From Solanum dulcamara (Eukaryota; Streptophyta; Magnoliopsida; Solanales; Solanaceae): DNA of 64,000 nt. The translations under genes were made by a program, and so were the position numbers. The notes below the pieces were generated by a model. The model saw nothing but the letters and a program-made list of their open reading frames with translations. It was not told the DNA's origin and did not search any database. Below are positions 45,377-56,700 of the stretch, in pieces. The stretch lies in assembly GCF_947179165.1 (NCBI RefSeq), contig NC_077237.1:56888023-56952022 (forward strand), in the 5' to 3' direction. Position 1 is the stretch's first letter. Every line of letters begins with the position of its first letter.

Positions 45377-48238
45377 ATGCCTCCTAAACGTTCAGCTAGT
45401 TAGAGGAACGCTGCCAGCACTGAGGTTCCACAGTCAGTGATGCCTCCACGGAGAACTAGGGGCCGACCTGCAAGGTCTACTGAGGTACCCCAAGTACCTA
45501 CTGTTCAGACCACTCCTACTTCTGAGGAAGATTTTCGAGGAGCAATTGCTATGCTCACTCAGTTGGTGGCTGCTCGCAATAGTAGCCAAAGTTCACCAAC
45601 TCCTAGCTCTAGTTATCAAGAGCCGTCTGCTGCCACAAGGATCAGAGATTTTCTGAGAATGAATCCGCCGGTCTTCACGGGTTCCAACGTTGATGAAGAC
45701 CTCCAAAATTTCATTGATGAGATGTGGAAGATACTAAAAGCAATGCATGCTACAGAGATTGAGGGGGTTGAGTTGGTTTCTTATCAACTCAAGGATGTGG
45801 CAAATGTCTGGTATAACCAGTGGGAAGAAAGTAGAGGTGAGAATGCAGAGCCTGCTCTTTGGGATGAGTTTGAAAGAGCATTTCTTGATAACTTCTTTCC
45901 CCAAGAGCTACGTGAAGCAAAAATTGAGGAGTTTGTGAACCTCAAGCAAGAGAGTATGACTGTGAAAGAGTATAGTTTGAAGTTTATTCAATTGTCCAAA
46001 TATGCCCCAGAAATGATTCCTCATATGAGGTCTAAGATGAGGAAGTTTGTCTCTGGCCTAGGCAAACATGTAAAGAAAGAATGTAAGGCAATGCTAATGA
46101 TTTCTGACATGGATTTTTCTAGATTGATGGTGTATGCTCAGCAGGTTGAGGATGACAAGAAAAAGGACCTTGAAGAACACCTAAGCAAGAAGGCTAAGTC
46201 TGCTGGGCATGAGAATGAGCAGAAGCAAGGGAAGGGTAACAAGTCTTTCTTTCAGAAAAGGTCTTCCAATTATGCACCTTCCCCAACAAATGCTTTTACA
46301 CCTAATACCAGGTATGATCAGAGATCGCTAAGTCACCAAAACTTTCGATCTCAAGGTTCTCAGTCCCAATTAAGTATGGCTCAAGGTTCTAGAGGAAAAC
46401 CACCATGTGCTAGATGTGGGAGGCTCCATTTGGGAGAGTGTCGTGTGGGCACCAATGCTTGCTACGGATGTGGAAAGATAGGTCACTTCCAGAATGAGTG
46501 TCCTTCAAAAAGGCAGGGAGATGGAAGTAATAGAGCTCAGTTTTCTTCTGCAGCTCCACAGAATAGAGGTAATCATAGAGGTGCAGCTTCAAGTGCAGGT
46601 GGGGGAACCAACCGTCTGTATGCTATGGGTAGTCGCCAAGACCAAGAGAATGCACCCGATGTTGTTACTGGTATGCTACGAGTCCTTTCTTTTGATGTGT
46701 ATGCATTACTTGATCCGGGTGCTACATTATCTTTTGTGACTCCTTACTTGGCTAGTAAATTTGAGATCCTTCCTGAGTGTCTTCTTGAGCCTTTCAGTGT
46801 GTCTACTCCTGTTGGTGATTCTATCTTAGCTGAGAGGGTCTATAGAAATTGTACTGTGTCAATCTATCATAGGGATACCATGGCTGACTTAGTTGAGTTG
46901 GACATGGTTGATTTTGATGTGATTCTTGGTATGGACTGGCTTTATTCTTGTTATGCTTCGGTTGATTGTAGGACCCGAATTGTCAAGTTTCAATTTCCAA
47001 ACGAGCCTATCTTAGAGTGGAAGGGGAATTCTGTAGTGCCAAGGGGTAAATTTATTTCCTACCTTAAGGCCAGAAAATTAATCTCTAAGGGATGTATATA
47101 TCATATAGTTCGAGTCAAAAATATTAATGATCAGACTCCATCTCTTGAGTCAGTTCCCATTGTGAATGAGTTTCCTGAAGTCTTTCCTGAGGATCTACCT
47201 GGAATCCCTCCTGATAGAGAGATAAACTTTGGTATTGATGTCCTTCCTGATACACAACCTATCTCCATTCCTCCTTATAGGATGGCTCCTGCTGAGTTGA
47301 AAGAGTTGAAAGAACAACTGAAAGACCTCTTAGATAAGGGGTTTATTAGGCCAAGTGTCTCACCTTGGGGCGCTCCTGTCTTATTCGTTCGAAAGAAAGA
47401 TGGGTCCCTTAGAATGTGCATTGATTACCGACAACTAAACAAGGTCACTATTAAAAACAAGTACCCTCTTCCCAGAATAGATGATTTATTTGACCAACTT
47501 CAGGGTGCCACATGCTTCTCTAAGATAGACCTCAGATCAGGCTATCACCAGTTGAAAGTGAGAGAATGTGACATCCCGAAGACGGCTTTTCGAACCCGCT
47601 ATGGTCATTTTGAGTTTCTTGTTATGTCCTTTGGATTGACAAATGCTCCAGCAGCTTTTATGGACCTCATGAACCGAGTATTCAAGCCATACCTAGATAC
47701 GTTTGTAATTGTCTTCATCGATGATATTTTGGTCTACTCTAGAAGTAAGAGTGAGCATGCTAATCACCTTAGGATTGTCCTTCAAATTCTTAAGGAGAAG
47801 GAGTTGTATGCTAAGTTTTCAAAGTGTGAGTTTTGGCTTGAGTCTGTAGCATTTCTAGGCCATATTATATCTGGGGATGGAATCCAAGTTGATACTCAAA
47901 AGATTGAGGCAGTTAAGAACTGGCCCCGACCCACCTCTCCAACCGACATAAGGAGTTTCTTAGGTTTGGCTGGTTACTACAGGAGGTTTGTTGAGGGATT
48001 TTCATCCATATCCTCACCATTGACTAAGCTGACTCAGAAGAAGGCTAAGTTTCAATGGTCTGATGCTTGTGAGAAAAGTTTTCAAGAGTTGAAAGCTAGA
48101 TTGACTACTGCTCCAGTACTATCCCTACCCGAAGGAACAGATGGTTTTGTAATCTATTGTGATGCTTCAAGAGTTGGGTTGGGATGTGTATTGATGCAGA
48201 AAGGTAAGGTCATTGCCTATGCCTCCAGGCAGCTTAAG
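45377..48238 (+). pseudogene. Chromovirus gag-pol polyprotein, unit 3, truncated in RNase H
   Basis: ATG at 45377 is followed by TAG at codon 9 (45401-45403), where units 1 and 2 have CAG. After that the frame is open through gag, knuckle, protease and RT, and it lacks the RT stop of the other two units. At 48234-48240 the sequence leaves the chromovirus within RNase H (after YASRQLKT) and enters pararetrovirus RT through a shared AGAC. Integrase, chromodomain and 3' LTR are gone. Confidence 0.92.
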
Positions 48239-49434
48239 ACACTCTAGTTCTGCATGGTCATGTACTGCTTTTTATGTTAATAAGCACGCCGAACAAGAAA
48301 GAGGTGTTCCCAGATTAGTTATTAATTATAAACCTCTTAACAAAGTTTTAAAATGGATTAGATATCCCATTCCTAATAAAAATGATTTATTAGACAGATT
48401 ACATGATGCTATTATATTTTCCAAATTTTGATTTAAAATCAGGATATTGGCAGATACAGATTTCTGAGTCTGACAAATATAAGACTGCTTTTAATGTACC
48501 TATGGGTCAATTTGAATGAAATGTTATGCCTTTTGGATTAAAGAATGCTCCTTCTGAATTTCAAAAAATTATGAATAATATTTTTATTCCTCATACTCAT
48601 TTTATCATTGTTTACATTGATGATATTCTGGTATTTTCTAAAAATATTGATTCATATTTTAGACATTTAGAATTATTTCAAAAAATTGTTATCCAGAATG
48701 GGTTGGTAATTTCTCAACCAAAAATGTTTATATTCCAAACAAATGTTAGATTTTTAGGACATAATATTAAAAAAGGTAAGATTAGTCCGATCAATAGAAG
48801 TATTGAATTTGCTTCTAAATTTCCTGATGTTTTAACCGATAAAACCCAGTTACAAAGATTTTTAGGAAGTTTAAACTATATTTCTCCTTTTGTTAAAAAT
48901 TTAGCGACAGATACTGCTATTCTGTATGATAGATTATGAAAGGATCCTACAGCTTGGAGTGATTTACATACTACTGCTGTTAAAAATATTAAATTGAAGG
49001 TTAGAGAATTACCTTGCTTGACTTTGGCAAATCCAAATTGGATGAAAATAGTTGAAACAGATGCTTCAGATATTGGTTATGGTGGTATTTTAACTCAGCA
49101 TTCTCCTATTGATAAAAAAGATTTTATTATTCAATTTTATTCTGGTAAATGGAATACTAGTCAAAAGAATTATGCTACGGTGGCAAAAGAGATTTTAGCT
49201 ATTGTTAAATGTGTGTTAAAATTTCAGACTGATCTATATAATCAAAAATTTACTATTAAAACAGACTGTCAGGCTGCTAAATTTATGTTTAATAAAGACT
49301 GTAAGCATAATGTTTCAAAACAGATATTTGCTAGGTGGCAAGCATTATTAGCCCCTTTTGATTTTGACATTGAATATAAAAAAGGTATTGAAAATAGTTT
49401 ACCTGATTTTCTTACAAGAGAATATTTGAATTAA
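48239..49434 (+). pseudogene. Pararetrovirus RT-RNase H (copy C, right half of copy B/C)
   Basis: It continues the polyprotein interrupted at 28531, minus about 190 bp. RT motifs are present (RLVINYKPLNKV; YIDD at 48613-48624), then RNase H (ETDASDIGYGG; KTDCQAAKF; REYLN end). It is broken by a one-base insertion near 48425 and by TGA at 48517 and 48937; all three lesions also occur in copy D. RNase H from 48994 onward is open. Confidence 0.85.
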
Positions 49435-49442
49435 ATATTTTT

Positions 49443-49670
49443 ATGAACAGGATGCACCCTAACTGGTCCGGGTCCTCAAATCGAGGAAGAGCCCGAGGTG
49501 TTCAAAACCAGAATAGATTTCAGTCTTTGGGCCAGATTCCAGGCTCTAGCAGATTAATTAGAGGAATTTCTACTCCAGGAGCGTCGTCTTCAACAGTCGG
49601 CAATGCCGGTATTCGACCCTCCTTTGAAGATTATCAGAATTACTTAAATTTTATCAATGCCAGCAAATAA
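49443..49670 (+). pseudogene. 5' fragment of unknown 3' ORF (copy C)
   Basis: Same 75-codon truncated piece as at 10640-10867, ending at the identical breakpoint after FINAS. Confidence 0.75.
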
Positions 49671-49865
49671 TTTATAAAAAGTTATTATTTAACACTTCTT
49701 GTTTAAACTCTTTGTTAATGGATTGGTTTAAACATGGTTTAGTGATGAATTAATTGGATTAAAATCTTGTAATTCCGTTAGTAAGTCCTGTATGGCTGAT
49801 GATATCGCCTAGGGATGTTACCGGTTGGATTTTAGATGATTAATTCGTGGTTTACATAAAATATA

Positions 49866-50003
49866 TTTGACTTTGTAAAATTACCAGACCAAGTAAAATC
49901 TCCAATAACTCCTAAGGTCCTGCTCAACACTTGATTTGACTTTGTAAAATTACCATACCAAGTAAAATCTCCAATAACTCCTAAGGTCCTGCTCAACACT
50001 TGG
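49866..50003 (+). repeat. Two tandem 69-bp units (copy C)
   Basis: Same duplication as in the other copies; units start at 49866 and 49935. Confidence 0.9.
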
Positions 50004-50012
50004 TATTAGAGC
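50001..50012 (+). promoter_or_regulatory. Variant primer-binding site (copy C rearranged block)
   Basis: TGGTATTAGAGC, the T variant shared with copies A and E. Confidence 0.75.
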
Positions 50013-50078
50013 CATGGAAGTATTCTAATAATTTATAAAAAGTTATTATTTAACACTTCTTGTTTAAACTCTCTATTA

Positions 50079-50381
50079 ATGGATTGGTTTAAAAAACAAA
50101 AAATTATTAAAAATATGTTAAAAGAACAAATAGATTTACCTGTTAATCAAGATTTATTAAATACCTGGACTATTCCTAAAGTAGATGTGCAAACTATTTA
50201 TAAATTAGGCACATTTAAAAGATTTGCTGGTAAGACAACTGTTAAAACTACCGAATTAAGTTTTACCATGGAAAAAGAGAGTGATATTTTTCATCTTTTT
50301 ACTCAAGATGATATTGATTACTATAAACATAAAGATTTTAATTATCTGCATATTGGATTAGTGCATTCAAAACCAGAATAG
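50079..50381 (+). pseudogene. Movement protein N-terminal fragment (copy C)
   Basis: It starts at the likely natural ATG (MDWFKKQKIIKN) and follows the movement protein for about 95 residues before the junction into 3' ORF sequence at about 50366 and TAG at 50379. This copy shows best where the movement protein begins. Confidence 0.78.
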
Positions 50382-51747
50382 ATTTCAGTCTTTGGGCCAG
50401 ATTCCAGGCTCTAGCAGATTAATTAGAGGAATTTCTACTCCAGGAGCGTCGTCTTCAACAGTCGGCAATGCCGATATTCGATCCTCCTTTGAAGATTATC
50501 AGAATTACTTAAATTTTATCAATGCCAGCAATGCTGAAACTACTGGGGGTAACAATGTTACCAGTCAACCCACCTTAGTTGAGGATCCTACAAATGAAGA
50601 TTCCTTTGCCTCAATTATTGGCAAAAATGATAAAGAGATTTTTTGCACCAATCCTAAAAAGGAATTGATTTTACATGTTGACCCAAAAGATTTTCAATGG
50701 AAGACTAATCCATGGGTCGTGATGAAACGTTATTTAAGCAATGCATTATTTCCTATGCAAACTTACAAAACAAGATTACATTATGAAATGATTTTAACTA
50801 CTACAGGGTCTGTAGAAATTACCCACAATAATACAGGAGGGCCCAATAAATCATATTTTACATATTCTAAAATTATTATCAAAAAATTAATTTTACCAGA
50901 AGAATGGGGATTAAGTATCTTAAAAGATTCTCAATACACTCATCCTATTGTCAAAACTAGTGTCAATTTTAATTATTGGGACTATGTTGATGCTTTTACC
51001 AAAATACTGTATTATGAAAATGATGACCACAAACATTCTTGGTTCATCAAGATTTGTCCTCAGATTTTCAAAGCTACTGTAATTCCTACCTGGTTTGTCA
51101 AGTGGTGGTCCTATTTTGGCCCTACTAATTCAGTTTTACCCTCATTCTTTTTGGACCAATTTACTTTATGGTTAGAAGCAACCCCAAAAATTTCTGAATT
51201 AGAAAAAGAAGATAGACTTTTCATAGAGACTCCCTTAATGAACTTCTTTATGGAATTTTCTATCCCCTGGATTTTCAAGTGGACTATTGAAGTCACTACA
51301 GATCCAGACAGTATCCCGTGTATTTGTAGATTATTTCATACCAAATTTTGGTCAAAATTAGTTCAGAAAGACCAGAATGGAAAGCTTTATGGACAGGATT
51401 TGTTAAATGATATTGGTGAAACCATCATTAAATATGACAGATTTGATAAAATCAAGATTCCAGAAGAAGAAAGTCATTTTGCCAAAATGACTAAAACATT
51501 GCAGATTAAAAAGGGAGGATTATTGTCCCAAGAAGAACTTGTTGCTGCTTACATGGAACAAGTAAAAAGAGATATTCAGCAACAATTTGGAACAGATGAT
51601 GATGATTCCATGCCGGAGAATTCCGGAGAAGAGAATTTTTTTAATGATGCTCAAAGTTTACACAGTACAGCCTCTAGTGACATTCCATATATTATTAAAA
51701 AGGCTGAAAAAGAGATTATGCAGTTCAAAAATAAAAAGAAAATTTAA
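50367..51747 (+). CDS. Unknown 3' ORF of pararetrovirus, open body (copy C)
   Basis: A 451-codon uninterrupted frame from Met 50392 to TAA 51745. The natural N-terminus (about 28 residues in copy D, including the RG-rich stretch) is separated from it by the rearranged block. Features: a Gly/Ser/Thr-rich N-terminal part; a central region rich in aromatic residues (YWDYVDAFTKILYYEN, WFVKWWSYFGP); FFLDQFTLWLEATP; IPWIFKWTIEV; a Cys pair (PCICRLFH); then a Lys-rich helix and an acidic tail (DDDDSMPE) ending KNKKKI. No enzyme motif is seen. By place it matches the second ORF of florendovirus-type genomes. Conservation of the frame across copies suggests it was a real viral protein. Expression here is doubtful. 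Confidence 0.65.
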
Positions 51748-52600
51748 ACGGACTGCACAAGAAAATGACAGGCAGACAAAATTGATGGCATGAACAGTAG
51801 ATTTCACTGTGCCAATAGTTATTTCACTATTCAAACGTTGAAAATTGGATGGTAACTGTAGATTTCTAATATTTGGAACTGTGTACTTTTTGACTTTTGC
51901 ACATTTTACTGTGCACTTTTTTCAATTATAAATGAATGCATTCTGCATTCATTTCTTTAAAGTTTTGGAAAACCCCTTCTCTCACTACTCTCAATTCTCT
52001 CTATTTATTGTACTATATAGTGTGTAATAGTTGTCAAATAAATAAAAGATTGAAGTTTGCTGTAACAACCCCAGGCTACTGGTGGTCCTCCAGGTACTTA
52101 TTTCTTTCTTTTTTTTATATTTTTGTTTAACTTAGACCCATGATGGGCTAAGTACTTAAGTGTTAAATAATAACTAATATAGATTGTTAGAATACCAAAT
52201 GGCAAAGACTCTAAAATAAGAGCTTTTCTTTAATGGGTTACGGTTTTGGTCAGGTTAAAGTTAAAACAATTTTATAGTAAACTAAACTTAAAACCATGGC
52301 GTTGGTAAGCCCTAAAAGGGGTGTTCTCGACATGGTTTAGTGATGAATTAATTGGGTTAAAATCTTGTAATTCCGTTGGTAAGTCCTGTATGGCTGATGA
52401 TATCGCCTAGGGATGTTACCGGTTGGATTTTAGATGATTAATTCATGGTTTACATAAAATATATTTGACTTTGTAAAATTACCAGACCAAGTAAAATCTC
52501 CAATAACTCCTAAGGTCCTGCTCAACACTTGATTTGACTTTGTAAAATTACCATACCAAGTAAAATCTCCAATAACTCCTAAGGTCCTGCTCAACACTTG
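51748..52600 (+). promoter_or_regulatory. Intergenic promoter/leader region between copies C and D
   Basis: Nearly identical to 23461-24310: TATA at 51927-51933, AATAAATAAA at 52037-52046, leader and two 69-bp units. No gene seen. It would drive transcription of copy D. Confidence 0.75.
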
Positions 52601-52601
52601 G
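52464..52601 (+). repeat. Two tandem 69-bp units (copy D)
   Basis: Units start at 52464 and 52533 and end in the primer site. Confidence 0.9.
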
Positions 52602-52610
52602 TATCAGAGC
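52599..52610 (+). promoter_or_regulatory. Primer-binding site (copy D)
   Basis: TGGTATCAGAGC, the perfect tRNA-Met complement, as in copy B. Confidence 0.88.
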
Positions 52611-52712
52611 CATGGAAGTATTCTAATAATTTATAAAAAGTTATTATTTAACACTTCTTGTTTAAACTCTCTGTTAATAGATTGGTTTAAAAAACAAAAA
52701 ATTATTAAAAAT

Positions 52713-53720
52713 ATGTTAAAAGAACAAATAGATTTACGTGTTAATCAAGATTTATTAAATACCTGGACTATTCCTAAAGTAGATGTGCAAACTATTTATA
52801 AATTAAGCACAATTGAAAGATTTGCTGGTAAGACAACTGTTAAAACTACCGAATTAAGTTTTACCATGGAAAAAGAGAGTGATATTTTTCATCTTTTTAC
52901 TCAAGATGATATTGATTACTATAAACATAAAGATTTTAATTATCTGCATATTGGATTAGTGCAAGTTACTTTTAAGCCTTTAACTTTAAAAGGTTTGCCT
53001 GAGTCTTTTATTGCGGCTTTAAGAGATGGTAGAAATTTAAATTGGAATAATTCTTTAATTGGTACTATCCAATCTAGTTTGGCTTATGGTACTGTTTATT
53101 TTAATGCCTATCCAAATTTAAATGTTGCATTATCTGATGTGAATGTTTTACAATCTTTGATTTTAAATGTAAAAATTAATGGTTATAATTATTTACCTGG
53201 TACTGAAGTGATTTGTATTTGTACTAGAATTGTGTATCGACCTTTGTATACTTTATCACCTAGGTGTCGTATTGCTGACCACAATAATGAGACTGTATTA
53301 TTTGAAAATAATTTTTCTAAGTCTAAAATTATTACACATAGATTAATTAAATGGGAAGAAACTAATTTCCCTGAAGAATGGATTATTGAGGAGGCTGCTG
53401 TCCCTCAAAACATTACTTGTGAAGATCTTGCTGAAATCTCCCAAACTTCAGATGGCACTGTTTGACTTCGTTTTAATAATGAAAATATTCTTAAAATTAC
53501 TAGTTCTTCTTCTAGATTAACTAGATCTATGTCTTCTTACATTTCTCCGGCTAATTACTTAGTAGATATACCATCTAGGGCATCTACTTCTCAGATAAGA
53601 GAAACTATTCCTCAGAGATTTGATCATATCATAATTGATAATAAAAATATTGCTAGAGGAGGAGATTTAAGTGAACCAACAGATTCTGAAATGAATTTTC
53701 CAAATGGTTTAGATGGATAG
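52713..53720 (+). pseudogene. Movement protein (copy D)
   Basis: Nearly identical to copy B, including loss of the upstream ATG (ATAG at 52676) and the in-frame TGA at 53463-53465. The 30K core is complete before the stop. The frame stays open to TAG 53718-53720, overlapping the polyprotein ATG at 53713. Domains and variants (LRVNQ, LSTI) place it with B and not with A, C or E. Confidence 0.82.
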
Positions 53721-56700
53721 TAAACCCATCGATTTTAGCCCGGGTTCACCGGCAAGAAAACAAATATCTGAAGAATTTTTTTGTACAAATTGGGAACCTT
53801 TTAGACAGTGGTTTTTTCAATCATTTTCCCCAGAAGAAAAGAAATATTTTCAAGAAGATTTTTATACTGATTTAGCTAAGGAAAATATTTTATTATCATT
53901 TGTGCCTTGGTTCATGATTAAATATGTAGGTCAATATTTATCTGTCATTGAACATGAATATAGATTATCTACTGGTGATATTGTTATTTCTTCCTTACCT
54001 CCCATGCAATCTTTTGAAATCTATAAAGAAGGAAAAACAATCAATTTTACTGCTTTTGCTAAATTGTTTAATGATAAAAATGCTTTAGTAAATTGTGAAC
54101 ATGTGAATTTATTATTAAAACAGCAAAATTATGCTAATTATTATTTAAGTGTTTTAGGTGAACATGTTATGTCTTTACATAAGCATCTTGATAATTCTTT
54201 AAAACAAATTAAGATTTTACAAGAAAAAATTGATTTATTTACAAACAGAAAAGAGAAAGGAGAACAAAAGATTGTTAGAAATACTTTACAACCACCTCCT
54301 AAAGTTCTTAATTTCAAAACAGAGTCTTCTGAAGATATTGAACAACTTTTAAGAGATAAACTTAAAAGTATTGATTTGTCTTCTCAAAATAAAAATTTGG
54401 ATTTACAACCTCAACCTGTTTTATCTGCAAAAGAAGAAGCCTTTATTAAACAAAGAGCTCGTCATGATTCTTTTGTGAATAGGATTAATACTAAATGGGC
54501 TGATAAACCTATTCAACGTATGTATTATTATAATAGACCTACTCCTGTTGATGTTTTAAATGAAGAAACGAAACATGTTTTTAATAACAATTATAATTAT
54601 CGAGAAATTTATGAATGGAACATTGATGGTTTTTAATGATAAACAAATTTTTACTACTGTACATAGAATGTTAATGTATAGTACTATTTCTAAAGTTAAT
54701 AAGAATTTTGATAAAGAAATTGCTTATATGATTGTTGCTGGTTTTACTGGTCAGTTAAAAGGTTGGTGGGATAATTTTTTAAAAGAAGAACATTGTAAAA
54801 CTATTATGAATACCACCACTGTTTCTACTATAGAAGGCCAATTAGCCTATCAAACTACTGATGAATCTACTTCTGAAGGCCAAGAAAGGGCCAATGCTGT
54901 TTATACTTTAGTCACTACAATGGTTGAACATTTTTGTGGTAGATGGACTGATGAAGCTGAAACAATTAGAACTACTTTACAGAATTTACGCTGTAGACAA
55001 CTGTCTGATTTTAGATGGTATAAAGATGTTTTCCTTAGTAGAGTAATGGAACTACATGATTGTAGTCATGAACATTGGAAGTCTAAATTTATTGATGGAT
55101 TGCCTTCTATTTTTGCTGAACGTGTTAGAAAAACTCTTCGTGGCACTGAAACAAAGATTCCTTATGAAAAACTTACTTATGGTAAAATTATCAGTGTTTG
55201 TACTCAAGAAGGTTTAAATGTTTGTAATGAGATTAAAATGAATTATCATATAAAGAAAAATAGATTAAATGAAAAACAACAATTGGGTAAATTTTGTGAC
55301 CAATTTGCTTTTGATATGCCTATTACTGCTAGAAAAGGAAAAGTTTACCCTTCTAAAGAAAAAGTTTTTCAAAAAATCTCACAAAGTTAAGCGTCGGGAA
55401 TTATCTAAATCTGATTTAAAAGAGCTTCCTAAAAAATATAGGAAAATGTATAAGCGCAAAGTGGGAAAGAAAGATTATAAAAAGAATGTTAAATGCCATA
55501 AGTGTGGTAGATATGATCATTATGCTAATGAATGTAAGACTCAGGAGAAAATTAGGGCATTAGATTTGGATGATAAATTAAAAGATTCTTTGTGCAAATT
55601 TCTTTTATATTCTGATAAGGAGGATTCTATTTTTGGTACTAATGAAACAAGTTCTGATTCTGCTTCTTCTTCTACTGAAGACCAAGTAAAAGTTTTACAA
55701 AATGAAGATTTATATTCAGATTCTGATAGATCTTTCTCTGATGATGAATGTGAACCCTGTCAAAAGGGTATGTCTTGTGAAAAAGATGATAGTTTGTATA
55801 ATTTATTATCTAATTTTCAGGATTTAAATTTAGCTGTTATAGATGATGATAAGATTTTTGATATTTTAAAAACTGTTAAGGATAAAGATTTAAGAAATAA
55901 GATTTTTGATACTATTTTTGATGAAGGAACCAGTAGTAGCAAGATAGATGAAAAATCTGTTGATATTATCAGACAACAACCTGCTTATTATTCTATGGCT
56001 GATTTAAAACAGATTTTAAACAAAAGAAATTTCTTTTCAAAAGAGGTAACTACTTATGATTTAAGACAAGAAATTAATATTTTAAAGAATGAAGTTCTCC
56101 AGTTAAAAGCCCAAAACAAAAGTATGGATAAAAGGATTTTAAGTCTTGAAGATTCTAAAACATTTGATTTACTTTTACAGGCTAACAAACCTGATGATAA
56201 TCATAAACAAATGATGCTAGAACCTAATTTGCAGAATACTGATGAAGATTTTCTAAAAGAAATTAAATTTGATACTAATAGTGAATTTTTACAAAAACTT
56301 AGTATTATTACTTCACAAAAGTTCTATATTAATATCACGTTACAAATAGATTATAATTTTAGAAAAGAATTTATTGCTTTATTTGACAGTGGTGCAGATG
56401 TTAATTGTGTGCAAGAAGGGATTATTCCTTTGAGATATTTTCATAAGACTACTCATTGTTTAAGATCTGCTAATGGTAGTAGAATGAAATTACGTTATAA
56501 ATTACCTGAAGCATTTTTGTGTAATGATGGTATTTGTTTACCTCAAAGTTTTATGATTGTTGAAGATATTTCTTGCTCTACTATTTTTCCATTAAAATAT
56601 TGGGATAATAATAAATTAATTGGGACTTACAAGAATAAAGATTTTCAATTAAATTTTATTACTAAGCCTTTTACAAAGACTATTAACCAGATTGTTGATA

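Larger units (their letters stand above)
28532..48238 (+). mobile_element. Chromovirus (Ty3/gypsy) tandem array: LTR-int-LTR-int-LTR-truncated int
   Basis: Three LTRs of about 2.15 kb (28532, 35768, 43006) alternate with three interiors. The first two interiors are full length and the third is cut in RNase H at 48238. Element ends are TGTAACAACC and CGTGACA. Integrase and a C-terminal chromodomain-like region point to a chromovirus, probably the Tekay/Del group (inference). The array sits inside pararetrovirus copy B/C. It has no right-hand terminal LTR, so a deletion followed insertion. Unequal recombination between LTRs is the simplest origin of the tandem arrangement. Confidence 0.92.
49668..50366 (+). 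other. Rearranged block inserted into the 3' ORF (copy C)
   Basis: Same order and breakpoints as the block at 10865-11563: leader piece, intergenic piece with 69-bp repeats (49866-50003), variant primer site TGGTATTAGAGC (50001-50012), then leader and movement-protein start. The shared breakpoints mean a single event that was later copied. Confidence 0.82.
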
